64,000 nucleotides of DNA from Salinibacterium sp. ZJ450. Lineage in GTDB: Bacteria; Actinomycetota; Actinomycetes; Actinomycetales; Microbacteriaceae. Both the position numbers and the translations under genes were made by a program. The DNA lies in assembly GCF_011751885.2 (NCBI RefSeq), contig NZ_CP061771.1:1550001-1614000 (forward strand), read 5' to 3'. This document shows positions 28,747-37,502 of this stretch, one piece after another. The notes under the pieces are model-generated. The model was not told the DNA's origin. It saw nothing but the letters and a program-made list of their open reading frames with translations, and searched no databases. Numbering within the stretch: position 1 is the stretch's first letter; each line of letters starts with the position of its first letter.

Positions 28747-29954
28747 CGGATTCCGAGGAGCGCGTCGATGGCGTCGAGCGCGGCCCGCGACGGCGCCGTC
28801 TGGTGCGCGACGTGCCGGTCGATGGTGGCCAGGGCGGCCGGGGTGTCCAGGTCATACGCGAGCAGGGTGCGCAGTTCGCCGATCAGCGAGTCGTCCTCTC
28901 CCGGGGCCGCCGCCCAGCTGACCCAGCGCACCAGCCGAGCCTCCGACTCGGTGAGGTGCGCCTCGGTCCACTCCCAGTCGCTGCGGTAGTGCTCGGACAG
29001 CAGGGCGAGCCGGATGGCGCGCGGGTCGACGCCCGCCGCGCGTAGTCGTGACACGAACACCAGGTTGCCCAGTGACTTCGACATCTTCTCGCCCCGGTAG
29101 GCCACCATTCCGGCGTGCGAATAGTGCGCCGCGAGCGGCTTGGCGGTGAGCGCTGCGGTGTGCGCCGCGCTGAACTCGTGGTGCGGGAAGATCAGGTCGG
29201 AACCGCCGCCGTTCACGGTGACCGGGATCTCAAGGTATCGCTCCGCGATCACCGAGCATTCGATGTGCCAGCCCGGGCGGCCGTGCCCCATCGCCGACGG
29301 CCAGCTCGGTTCGCCCGGCCGGGCGCTCATCCACAGCAGCGGGTCGAGCGGATCGCGTTTGCCGGGACGGTCGGGGTCTCCCCCGCGTTCTGCCGAGAGC
29401 GCCAGCATGGTGGCCCGGTCAAGGCCGGAGATCTCGCCCAGCGTCCACGACGACCCGGTGGATGCCGCGACGCTGTCGAAGTACCAGTCGTCGCCCACCC
29501 GGTAACCGAGTCCCTGCTCGACCAGGCGGCCGACGGCATCCGCCACCGGCTCGATCACCTCGGTGACGGCCACGTAATGGTCGGGCGGGATGATGCCGAG
29601 GGTCTGCATGTCCTGACGGAACAGCTCGGTCTGGTCGCTCGCGAGCTGGCGCCAGTCCACCCCGATCGCCTGCGCGCGCTCAAGCAGTGGGTCGTCGACA
29701 TCCGTCGTGTTCTGCGCGTAGCGCACCTCGTAGCCGGCGTCGAGCCACACCCGCGTCAGCGTGTCGAAGGCGAGGTAGGTGGCCGCGTGACCGAGGTGGG
29801 TGGCGTCGTACGGGGTGATGCCGCAGACGTACAGTCCGGCCACACCGTCGGCGGCGACGGCCGGCTGGAGCGACCCGGTAACCGTGTCATAGAGCACCGG
29901 AACCGGTCCGGAACCTGCAAGCGACGGGATCTCGGGCCGGTTCCAGGACTTCAT
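28737..29954 (-). CDS. mshC: Mycothiol ligase MshC
   Basis: A 405-aa ATP-dependent ligase (class I aminoacyl-tRNA synthetase fold, cysteinyl-tRNA synthetase-like) that joins cysteine to GlcN-inositol in mycothiol synthesis. The zinc/ATP region YVCGITPYDATHLGHA, WHIECSV and the KMSKSLGN signature are present. It is shorter than CysS (~460 aa) and lacks its C-terminal anticodon-binding region, which fits MshC. The neighbour is uppP, a frequent mshC neighbour. It implies the host uses mycothiol as its main thiol. Confidence 0.94.
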   Translation of the reverse strand: MKSWNRPEIPSLAGSGPVPVLYDTVTGSLQPAVAADGVAGLYVCGITPYDATHLGHAATYLAFDTLTRVWLDAGYEVRYAQNTTDVDDPLLERAQAIGVDWRQLASDQTELFRQDMQTLGIIPPDHYVAVTEVIEPVADAVGRLVEQGLGYRVGDDWYFDSVAASTGSSWTLGEISGLDRATMLALSAERGGDPDRPGKRDPLDPLLWMSARPGEPSWPSAMGHGRPGWHIECSVIAERYLEIPVTVNGGGSDLIFPHHEFSAAHTAALTAKPLAAHYSHAGMVAYRGEKMSKSLGNLVFVSRLRAAGVDPRAIRLALLSEHYRSDWEWTEAHLTESEARLVRWVSWAAAPGEDDSLIGELRTLLAYDLDTPAALATIDRHVAHQTAPSRAALDAIDALLGIRLR

Positions 29955-29964
29955 GGACTCGATC

Positions 29965-30795
29965 CTAGAGGGGGTCGAGCACCCCGGTTGACAGCAAGAT
30001 CATGAGCGTAGCGCCGAGCGCGAGGCGGTAGATCACGAACGGCATGAACGACTTCTTCGAGATGTAGTTCATCAGGAAGGCGATCACCGCAAGGCCCACG
30101 CCGAACGCCACCACCGTGGCAACGGCGGTCTGCGCGTAGCCGTAGTAGCCTTCGGGCTCACCGAAGCTGTTCACCAGCTCATACAGACCACTGCCGAACA
30201 CCGCCGGCACCGCGAGCAGGAACGCGTAGCGCGCTGCCGCCGGACGGGAATAACCGAGGGCGAGACCCATGGTCGTGGTCGCACCAGACCGGGAGACGCC
30301 GGGCACCAGGGCGAGGGTCTGCGCCAGGCCGAAGTAGATGCCGTGTGGGTAGGTGATATCGGGCAGTTCGCGGTTGCGTTTGCCGTAGTGGTCCGCGAGG
30401 CCGAGCAGGATGCCGAAGACGATCAGCACGATCGCGACCAGCCACAGGTTGCGGAACACCGAGCGGATGTACTCCTGCCCGAAATAGCCGACGAGCACGA
30501 TCGGGAGGGTGCCGAGGATGATCAGCCAGCCCATCCGCACGTCGGGGTCATCCTTGCGAACGCTGCCGCCGAACGAACGGAACCAGCGCCCGATTATTCG
30601 GGTGATGTCTTTCCAGAAATACACCAGGACGGCGATCTCGGTGCCGATCTGGGTGATCGCCGTGAAGGTGGCGCCGGGGTCGGTGGCGCTCGGCAGGAAC
30701 TCCCCGACGATGCGGAGATGCGCACTGGACGAGATGGGGAGGAATTCGGTGAGGCCCTGGACCAGGCCGAGGATGATGGCCTCGATGAACTGCAA
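29965..30795 (-). CDS. uppP: Undecaprenyl-diphosphate phosphatase
   Basis: A 276-aa multi-pass membrane enzyme (BacA family) that recycles undecaprenyl pyrophosphate for peptidoglycan synthesis. The N-terminal [19 protein letters not shown] and the second active-site motif [21 protein letters not shown] are intact. It is 10 bp upstream of mshC and 18 bp downstream of the M20 peptidase gene, so the three probably form one transcript. Confidence 0.96.
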   Translation of the reverse strand: MQFIEAIILGLVQGLTEFLPISSSAHLRIVGEFLPSATDPGATFTAITQIGTEIAVLVYFWKDITRIIGRWFRSFGGSVRKDDPDVRMGWLIILGTLPIVLVGYFGQEYIRSVFRNLWLVAIVLIVFGILLGLADHYGKRNRELPDITYPHGIYFGLAQTLALVPGVSRSGATTTMGLALGYSRPAAARYAFLLAVPAVFGSGLYELVNSFGEPEGYYGYAQTAVATVVAFGVGLAVIAFLMNYISKKSFMPFVIYRLALGATLMILLSTGVLDPL

Positions 30796-30813
30796 CGCGT
30801 GTGACTCCCGTGG

Positions 30814-32127
30814 TTAGTAGTTGAGCAGCAGGTCGGTCAAAACCCGCCTGCCAAAGGATAATGCGTCGAGCGGCACGCGTTCGTCGACGCCGTGGAACAT
30901 CGCAGGGAAATCGACGTCTGCGGGCAGCCGCAGCGGGGCGAAACCGTAGCCCTTGATGCCGAGCAGCGAGAGCGCCTTGTTGTCTGTGCCGCCGGAGAGC
31001 AGGTACGGCAGCACCGGGGCTCCGGGATCGTGCAGTTCGAGGGTGCTCTTCACCGCGTCAACGAGCGGACCGTCGAAGGATGTCTCGAGGCCGATGTCGC
31101 GGTGCATCACCACGATCTCGATCTCCGGGCCGAGCAGTTCCTGCACCTCGGCCAGCACCGAGTCCTCCTCGCCGGGCAGGGTTCGGATGTCGATGAGCGC
31201 CTCGGCCCGGTCGGGGATGACGTTGTGCTTGTACCCGGCGGTCAGCCCGGTGGGGTTCGTCGTGGTGCGCAGCGATGCCTGGATGAAGCCGGCGGCGGTG
31301 CCGGTGGCCAGAACGAGTTCGTCGGGTCCGGCCGTCTGCGGGTCGACTCCGAGGATGCGGGCGAGTTCGGCGAGGAGTTCGGTGGTGGTGTCGGTGAGGC
31401 GGATCGGCCAGTCGCGCCGGCCGAGTGTGGCTACCGCCTCGGCCAGTTTGGTGACCGCGTTGTCGCGGATCACCCGGGAGCCGTGCGCGGCGGTGCCGCG
31501 GGCCACCAGTTTGATCCAGAGCAGCGACTTCTCGCCGGTCTGCAGCAGGTATGCCCGTTTGCCGGCGAGTGTGATGGAGTAGCCGCCGACCTCGCTGATC
31601 GCCTCGGTGGCACCCGCGAACAGCTCGGGGCGGGTCTTCACCAGGTGCGCCGAGCCCAGCACTCCCCCGGCCTCCTCGTCGGCGAAGAACGCCACGACGA
31701 GGTCGCGGGCGGGCTGCCGGCCGCTGCCGAGGATCTCTTGCAGCGCGGTGATCATCATCGCGTCCATGTTCTTCATGTCCACGGCGCCGCGGCCCCACAG
31801 CATGCCGTCGCGAATCTCGCCGGCGAACGGGTCGACGCTCCAGTTGGCGGGGTCGGCCGGCACCACGTCCAGGTGGCCGTGCAGCACGAGCGCGGGCTTG
31901 GCCGAGTCGGCGCCCGGCACCCGGGTGATGACGCTGGTGCGTCCCGGCTCGGAGTCGATCAGCTCGGCGGTGAGGCCGAGTGCCTCCAGATGCGCGGCGA
32001 CGTACTCCGCGGCATCCGTCTCGCCATTAGAGCGTCCCTCTCCAAAATTCGTGGTGTCGAATCGGATCAGATCGCGGGCGATGAGCGCGGTCGAGTCGAG
32101 CGCGTCAGCGTGGGTGTCGGATGCCAT
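30814..32127 (-). CDS. M20-family metallopeptidase
   Basis: A 437-aa zinc peptidase/deacylase (M20/ArgE/DapE group). The metal-binding series is visible: LHGHLDVVP, WGRGAVDMKN, the catalytic-base pair in FFADEEAGG and the C-terminal histidine in FHGVDERV. A dimerisation domain occupies ~185-310 (ARGTAAHGS). The ATG at 32127 starts the protein-like region. Substrate class (dipeptide or N-acyl amino acid) cannot be decided from the sequence. Confidence 0.93.
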   Translation of the reverse strand: MASDTHADALDSTALIARDLIRFDTTNFGEGRSNGETDAAEYVAAHLEALGLTAELIDSEPGRTSVITRVPGADSAKPALVLHGHLDVVPADPANWSVDPFAGEIRDGMLWGRGAVDMKNMDAMMITALQEILGSGRQPARDLVVAFFADEEAGGVLGSAHLVKTRPELFAGATEAISEVGGYSITLAGKRAYLLQTGEKSLLWIKLVARGTAAHGSRVIRDNAVTKLAEAVATLGRRDWPIRLTDTTTELLAELARILGVDPQTAGPDELVLATGTAAGFIQASLRTTTNPTGLTAGYKHNVIPDRAEALIDIRTLPGEEDSVLAEVQELLGPEIEIVVMHRDIGLETSFDGPLVDAVKSTLELHDPGAPVLPYLLSGGTDNKALSLLGIKGYGFAPLRLPADVDFPAMFHGVDERVPLDALSFGRRVLTDLLLNY

Positions 32128-32207
32128 GCCCCCAACGCTATCGGGCGTCAAAGTCGTGTGCGGATTCGTGCTAATGTCGTCTCTCGGTTGAACAAACCAA
32201 GACACTC

Positions 32208-32292
32208 GTCCGGGTGGCGGAAATGGCAGACGCGCTAGCTTGAGGTGCTAGTGCCCGTATAGGGCGTGGGGGTTCAAGTCCCCCCTCGGACA
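32208..32292 (+). tRNA. tRNA-Leu(GAG)
   Basis: An 85-nt class II tRNA. The acceptor stem GTCCGGG pairs with CTCGGAC (one wobble), discriminator A. The anticodon stem CTAGC/GCTAG encloses TTGAGGT, giving anticodon GAG. A long variable arm TGCCCGTATAGGGCG and the T arm GGGGG-TTCAAGT-CCCCC follow. CCA is not encoded. It marks the point where conserved gene content gives way to accessory genes. Confidence 0.96.
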
Positions 32293-32318
32293 CAACAAAC
32301 AAATCGATCATCCTCGTT

Positions 32319-32354
32319 GGTTGAGGAGCGAGCGTCAGCGAGCGTCTCGAAACC
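32319..32354. repeat. Palindromic dispersed repeat (single copy here)
   Basis: A 36-bp sequence beginning GGTTGAGGAGCGAGCG and ending GCGTCTCGAAACC is a partial palindrome with internal AGCGAGCG duplication. I recall near-identical palindromes scattered between genes in several actinobacteria. Only one copy is in this window. Confidence 0.6.
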
Positions 32355-32384
32355 ATATTTCCAAGAAACTGTGTTGAGACAGTG

Positions 32385-32414
32385 GGCCGGATCCTTCGGG
32401 ATCCGGCCTTTCTT
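32385..32414 (+). terminator. Intrinsic terminator downstream of tRNA-Leu
   Basis: A perfect 10-bp stem GGCCGGATCC/GGATCCGGCC with TTCG loop is followed by TTTCTT. Nothing gene-like occupies the 280 bp between it and the next start codon except the palindrome at 32650. Confidence 0.88.
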
Positions 32415-32649
32415 CGTGTTCCTCTTTCGCGGAGGTCTGCCGATCGGTCCTTCCCGAGTCCGGCAAAGGGCCAATTGCCGACTCTCAGCGGCGCCGGACC
32501 ACGCCAGGCTGCGGGCAGCCGTTCGACGTGGCAGCCACACTTCCTCACCTCCCGGGAGAATGTGATCCGGCCACATTGCGATGCCCTATCTCAGTGAGAG
32601 CATCACAGGGTGGAGCCGGCAATGCTGACGTAGTCTGACGGTCACTTGT

Positions 32650-32671
32650 ATTCGGCCATATGTGGTCGAAT
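32650..32671. promoter_or_regulatory. Candidate operator palindrome before the acyl-CoA synthetase
   Basis: Arms ATTCGGCCATA and TGTGGTCGAAT are complementary at 9 of 11 positions with no spacer. It sits 22 bp before the start of the catabolic operon and is a plausible site for the operon's own PucR-type regulator or another dimeric regulator. Confidence 0.45.
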
Positions 32672-32693
32672 GTTCCGAGCAAAGGCGCTTTTG

Positions 32694-34277
32694 ATGCAAG
32701 ATCCGACCGACGAGACGTTCCACGAATTGTGGAGCGGCGCTGTTCACAGCCACCGCAACCGCACATTCCTGATTTTCAGCGAGCCGGCTGAGGGTGCGGC
32801 TGAATGGACGTACGGCGAGTTCGACCGGTTGGTCTCTCAGACAGCGAGACGCCTGGCCGATCTAGGCGTGCTGCGTGGCGACTCCGTGCACGTGGCGCTG
32901 AAAAACTCTCCCGCCTTCGTTCTTCTGTGGTTGGCTGCGGCCAAACTCGGCGCGTGGATCGTGCCGGTGGATCCGGCATCGACGTCGCGCGACATTGCCT
33001 CGCAAATCCGCAGAACCCAGCCGAAGGTGGGGTTCTATGCAGCAAGTAGGAGGGACGCGTATCTAACTGGATCGGCAGACCAGCTAACGCTCACAATCGA
33101 GCTCACGGAAGCGGCCGCAGACGCACTGCCCGGCTCTCCACTCCTGGCCCTAAACGATGCTCGTGACGTGTCTCTGGAATGGGCAGCGGTCTCGCCAACC
33201 GACCGGCTTGCCGTGATGTTCACCTCAGGCACGACCTCGGAGCCCAAGGGCGTGATGCTCACGCAGCGCAACTATGTGCGACTTGCACACTCCATGGCGA
33301 ACCTCGTGAACCTGCAGCCGCAGCACCGCTGGCTGGTCACCCTGCCTATGTTCCACGCAAATGGGCAGTTCTACTGCTTCAGCCCGGCGATCGCCACCGG
33401 GGCCAGTGTTGCGCTCGTCTCCGCCTTCTCAGCATCGGGCTGGTTTCAGCAGGCGGCTGACCTTGGAGTCACACACGCCAGCCTGTTCGCGGCGCCGATC
33501 CGGATGATCCTCGCCCGGCGGCCCGATGACGCACCGCACCTGCAACTTGAGCACCTTTGGTACGCGCAGAGCCTGGGCGAGGAGCACTACCGCGAGTTCG
33601 CCGAGCGGGTGGGGTGCCAGCCTCGCCAGCTGTACGGCATGACCGAAACTTGCGCCATTGTCACCGCTGACCTGGGTACCGCGCCCCGGCCTGACGTCAT
33701 CGGATCGCCCATTCCCGGCCGGACCATCGAACTGCTCGACCCGGTCACCGAGGAGCTGGTTCCGCAGGGCGAACCAGGCATGATGACCGTCCGCGGGAGC
33801 GCCGGTGACGACGTGTTCGCGGGATACCTCGACGACCCGGCCACCACCGCGCGCTCCTTCTCGACCAGGAATGGCGAGCAGTGGTTCCGTACCGGTGATC
33901 TCGCCCGCGCCGACGCCGACGGCACGCTCCGTTTCGTCGGGCGGGTCGACGACGTGATCAAGGTGTCGGGCGAGAACGTCAGCCTGACCGAGGTGGAGTC
34001 GGTGGTCGCTCAGGCACCGGGCGTGCTCGAGGCTGCGGTGTTGGCGAAGAGCGACCCCATTCGAGACCAGGTGCCCGTGGCATTCGTCGTGGCGCGCGAT
34101 CCAGAGGAGCCACCGGTGCCCGCCGAGCTGATGGCGTGGGCGGAGCTCAACCTGCCACCGCAAAGCCGACCCCGGGAATGGACCGTCATCGACGAGCTCC
34201 CCCGCACGAGCGTGGGCAAAATCCGACGATTTCAGCTTCAGGCAGCGGTGCAAGCGAGCGAGAAGGCCAGCGCATGA
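32694..34277 (+). CDS. Acyl-CoA synthetase (AMP-forming, CaiC/CoA-ligase-like)
   Basis: A 527-aa class I adenylate-forming enzyme that activates a carboxylate with ATP and CoA. Core motifs are FTSGTTSEPKGVMLTQ (~170-185), YGMTETCAIVTADLG, WFRTGDLARADADG and the C-terminal hinge/Lys region PRTSVGKIRRFQL. Start chosen at 32694, 8 nt after AAAGG; ATG at 32670 and TTG at 32646 are alternatives. It overlaps the regulator gene by 4 bp. The acid substrate cannot be named; CaiC-like and fatty-acid-CoA ligases share these motifs. Confidence 0.92.
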   Translation: MQDPTDETFHELWSGAVHSHRNRTFLIFSEPAEGAAEWTYGEFDRLVSQTARRLADLGVLRGDSVHVALKNSPAFVLLWLAAAKLGAWIVPVDPASTSRDIASQIRRTQPKVGFYAASRRDAYLTGSADQLTLTIELTEAAADALPGSPLLALNDARDVSLEWAAVSPTDRLAVMFTSGTTSEPKGVMLTQRNYVRLAHSMANLVNLQPQHRWLVTLPMFHANGQFYCFSPAIATGASVALVSAFSASGWFQQAADLGVTHASLFAAPIRMILARRPDDAPHLQLEHLWYAQSLGEEHYREFAERVGCQPRQLYGMTETCAIVTADLGTAPRPDVIGSPIPGRTIELLDPVTEELVPQGEPGMMTVRGSAGDDVFAGYLDDPATTARSFSTRNGEQWFRTGDLARADADGTLRFVGRVDDVIKVSGENVSLTEVESVVAQAPGVLEAAVLAKSDPIRDQVPVAFVVARDPEEPPVPAELMAWAELNLPPQSRPREWTVIDELPRTSVGKIRRFQLQAAVQASEKASA

Positions 34278-36139
34278 CCGCCGACGTTCGTAACTCCGGC
34301 ATGCGTCTCGACGCAGAACTGCTCGCCCGGCTCGCCAACGGAGCCACCACTGCCGAGTTGCAGGAGTACGGCGCCAACACCGGCATGAACGCGGTGGATA
34401 GGGATTTGGTCGCCGCAGCAGTCAAGGTACGCACGCGGATCGACGAACTCGAAGACCGCGAACGCGCGCTGGTGCGCTTGAGCGAATCCGTGCGGGACAT
34501 CGCGGGCCTTGACGCGGTGGATCAGGTGCTGCAATCCATCGTGTCTCGGAGTCGCCGACTCCTGATGGCAGACGTCGCCTACTTTCTTACCTTCGATCAG
34601 TGGACCGGTGTCGCTTTGATGCACGTGTCGGAGGGGATCATGAGCGACGCCTTCAGCCGGCTGAAAGTAGAGCCAGGTGAGGGGATTTCCGGCTACATCG
34701 CCAGCAGCAAACGGCCGAGCTGGACCTCTGACTATCTGATCGATTCCCGCTACACCCATACCGGCACCATCGACTCCGCGACGATCGAGGAAGGCTTGCG
34801 CGCCATACTCGGAGTACCCGTGCTGCGGGCAGGTCGGGTTGTCGGGCTGCTGCTCGCCGCTGACCGACACGAGCACAACTACCGGCCCCAAGACGCCGAA
34901 CTGCTGTTCTCGCTCGCCCAGCACGCCGGCGTGCTGATCGAGAACGCCACGGTACACGCGCAGGACCAGCAGACCGTGGAGGAACTTGAGGAAGCACTGC
35001 AGGCATTGCGGGCCAGCGAAGGAACATCACTCGCGATTCTCGAGTTGCAGGATCGCCTGATGGCGCTCCTGATGAACCGCGGATCGCTGGAGGATCTTGC
35101 CTCGGTGACGCAGGCGGCACTCGGCGGAACAATCGTCCTGTGCGACCAAGGCAAGCGGGAACTGGCGCGCATCGGTGAGGATGACTTGCCCGCGTCGGAG
35201 GACGGTTGGAACGTCCAACCATTGTCAACAAGAGACTCAACGCTCGGCTACATGCTTCACCGTGAGGACTCCGACGGCGACAAGCGGGACGACACACAGG
35301 CCTCCCAAATGCTCGTGCGCGCGGCATCCGTCGGCACACTCATGGTCGAATCACTGGAGGCCAGCCTGAGCTCATCGCGCGAGGCCACCGCCACGTTGGT
35401 TTCCGAACTTCTGCGCCATCCGACCGGTGATCGCGCCGCACTGCTGCGTGCAACGGTCTCGACCGACATCACCACACTTGACACGGTCTTACTCGCCGTA
35501 CCTCGCGACGAGACCCACCGGTACGACCTCTTCCGCGCCGCCCACCGGTTCGCCGAACAGCAGCAAGGCCTGTCGTGCCAGTTGGAGGGCTGTGTGCTGC
35601 TTTGGCTGCCCGGCGGGAACGCCGACCAGACGGCTCAACACACCGCCGCGGCGCTCACGACGGCGGTCGACGATGCTATAACGGTGGGCGCCAGCCGGTT
35701 GTCTGTGACCCCCGCCACGCTCGGCGACGCCGTACGTGAAGCGCGGAACACCGCGAGCGCTCTGATCGCCCTCGGACGCATCGGACACGGATCCGACAGT
35801 TCCCGTGTCGCCCCGTTTCCCACCATCCTGGCCAACAGCACGAGTGAGGACCTCGACCTGTTCATCCGAGACGTGCTCGGGCAATTACTCGACCACGACC
35901 AGCAGAACCGCACCGAGCTGCTGTCGACGCTGGAGTCGGTGTACCGCCATTCCTCCAACGTGGTGGCGGCAGCCGAATCGCTATACCTGCACCCCAACAC
36001 CGTTCATCAGCGGCTGGCGCGGATCGATCAGATCACCGGAGTCAGCTGGCGCGACACCGACGTCGCGATTCAGCGCCAACTGGCGTTGCGCATTATCGCC
36101 CTGCGGGCAACTCACATCACTACCCACGACAAGGACTGA
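34274..36139 (+). CDS. GAF-domain PucR-type transcriptional regulator
   Basis: A 621-aa regulator. A GAF sensor domain covers about residues 65-215 (ISGYIASSKRPSWTSDYLID). A short coiled coil follows (VEELEEALQALRA), then a central GGDEF-like/CdaR region. The C-terminal PucR HTH is at ~545-605 (SSNVVAAAESLYLHPNTVHQRLARI). Such proteins activate catabolic operons in response to a small ligand. The ATG overlaps the synthetase stop (ATGA), so sensor and pathway are made together. AAGGA leads into the following MFS gene 4 bp later. Confidence 0.91.
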   Translation: MTADVRNSGMRLDAELLARLANGATTAELQEYGANTGMNAVDRDLVAAAVKVRTRIDELEDRERALVRLSESVRDIAGLDAVDQVLQSIVSRSRRLLMADVAYFLTFDQWTGVALMHVSEGIMSDAFSRLKVEPGEGISGYIASSKRPSWTSDYLIDSRYTHTGTIDSATIEEGLRAILGVPVLRAGRVVGLLLAADRHEHNYRPQDAELLFSLAQHAGVLIENATVHAQDQQTVEELEEALQALRASEGTSLAILELQDRLMALLMNRGSLEDLASVTQAALGGTIVLCDQGKRELARIGEDDLPASEDGWNVQPLSTRDSTLGYMLHREDSDGDKRDDTQASQMLVRAASVGTLMVESLEASLSSSREATATLVSELLRHPTGDRAALLRATVSTDITTLDTVLLAVPRDETHRYDLFRAAHRFAEQQQGLSCQLEGCVLLWLPGGNADQTAQHTAAALTTAVDDAITVGASRLSVTPATLGDAVREARNTASALIALGRIGHGSDSSRVAPFPTILANSTSEDLDLFIRDVLGQLLDHDQQNRTELLSTLESVYRHSSNVVAAAESLYLHPNTVHQRLARIDQITGVSWRDTDVAIQRQLALRIIALRATHITTHDKD

Positions 36140-36143
36140 CGCA

Positions 36144-37502
36144 ATGACGCACACTCCAGTAATCACACAACCGACCAGCAGGGAACGACGCCGCACGTTC
36201 GTCGGCGCCTCTGCGGGCCACCTGATCGAATGGTACGACTACGGAATCTACGGGTTTCTGGCGGTCTACATCGGCCAAGCCTTCTTTGTCTCCGACGACC
36301 CCGTGACGAGCCTGCTCAGCAGCTTCGCGGTGTTCGCACTGAGCTTCTTCATCCGACCGCTTGGCGGCTTGTTCTTCGGGCCGCTCGCCGACAAGCTCGG
36401 CCGCCGCAAGACGCTGGTGACCGTGCTTATCCTGATGGCCGGTTCGACTTTCCTGCTGGGAGTGCTGCCGACCTACGAGGCGATCGGCGTCGGCGCGCCG
36501 ATCCTGCTGGTATTGATCCGCTGCGTTCAGGGCTTCTCAGCCGGTGGGGAGATCGGCACGATCACCAGCTTCATCTCCGAGTACGCCGGTCCCGGTCGCC
36601 GCGGGTTTTCGACCAGTTGGTTGATGGTTACCGCGGTGCTTGGCCTGGTGCTGGGCGGCGTCGTCGCCAACGGCATGACCTTCCTGGTCGGCCCCGAGGT
36701 GATGCAGGCGTGGGGCTGGCGCATCCCGTTCCTGATCGCCGGACCACTCGGCCTCATCTCGCTCTACATTCGTCTGAAGCTCGAAGACAGCCCGGAGTTC
36801 CGCGCCCTGCAGGAGACCGGCCAAACTTCAAAGGCGCCGCTGCGCGAGGTATTCCAGTGGAAGCGTGCCTTGGCGCTGGTGTTCTTCATCATCACCCTGC
36901 ACAGCTCGATCTTCTACCTGGTGCTGACGTACGCATCGACGTTCATGGGCAAGATCCTCGGCTTCGATTCGGGAACTGTGCTGTTGTATGTCTTCCTGGC
37001 TAGCCTGCTCGCGGCGGTCGTGATGCCCTTCGGCGGCATGTTCACCGACAGGTTCGGCCGGAAACCGTTCCTGCTGGTCATCGCGGTGCTCGGCACCGCC
37101 GCGATGATCTGGTTCTTCCTCGCCGGGCCAGGGGCTACCCCCGCCACCTTCATCTGGCCGTTGCTCGCCACCGCGCTGCTCTTCGGCCTGTACGCCTCAT
37201 CGACCTACGCCACTATGAGCGAGTTGTTGCCGACACGCGTGCGATCCACCGGCATCGCCGTGGCATACAACGTTCCCGTTGCGGTGTTCGGCGGCAGCGC
37301 GCCGATGATCGCGACCTGGCTGATTGCCGAAACCGGCGACATCACCTCGCCCGTGTACTTCTTCGTGGCAACCGGCATCGCGTCGATCATCGCCCTCATC
37401 GCGCTCCGCCGAAGCGACTTCACGGCAGCGAGCAGGCCGACCGTGACGATCGCAACCACCATAGACGCGGACGTCGCGGCCACCGAAGGGGCACGTGCAT
37501 GA
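36144..37502 (+). CDS. MFS transporter (metabolite:H+ symporter type)
   Basis: A 452-aa 12-helix permease of the MHS (ProP/ShiA/KgtP-like) branch: N-terminal SAGHLIEWYDYGIYGFLAVYIG, the loop 2-3 motif GPLADKLGRRKTL, CVQGFSAGGEIG and the loop 8-9 repeat TDRFGRKPF. Members import organic acids, betaines or shikimate-type compounds with protons. Its place between a CoA ligase and a thiolase suggests it brings in the carboxylate that they degrade. The ATG overlaps the thiolase start region (ATGA at 37499). Confidence 0.93.
   Translation: MTHTPVITQPTSRERRRTFVGASAGHLIEWYDYGIYGFLAVYIGQAFFVSDDPVTSLLSSFAVFALSFFIRPLGGLFFGPLADKLGRRKTLVTVLILMAGSTFLLGVLPTYEAIGVGAPILLVLIRCVQGFSAGGEIGTITSFISEYAGPGRRGFSTSWLMVTAVLGLVLGGVVANGMTFLVGPEVMQAWGWRIPFLIAGPLGLISLYIRLKLEDSPEFRALQETGQTSKAPLREVFQWKRALALVFFIITLHSSIFYLVLTYASTFMGKILGFDSGTVLLYVFLASLLAAVVMPFGGMFTDRFGRKPFLLVIAVLGTAAMIWFFLAGPGATPATFIWPLLATALLFGLYASSTYATMSELLPTRVRSTGIAVAYNVPVAVFGGSAPMIATWLIAETGDITSPVYFFVATGIASIIALIALRRSDFTAASRPTVTIATTIDADVAATEGARA

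Noticed and set aside
32208-32292. Direct-repeat att site matching the tRNA-Leu 3' end
   Set aside because: I looked for a second copy of the tRNA 3' sequence through the accessory region and found none in the window.
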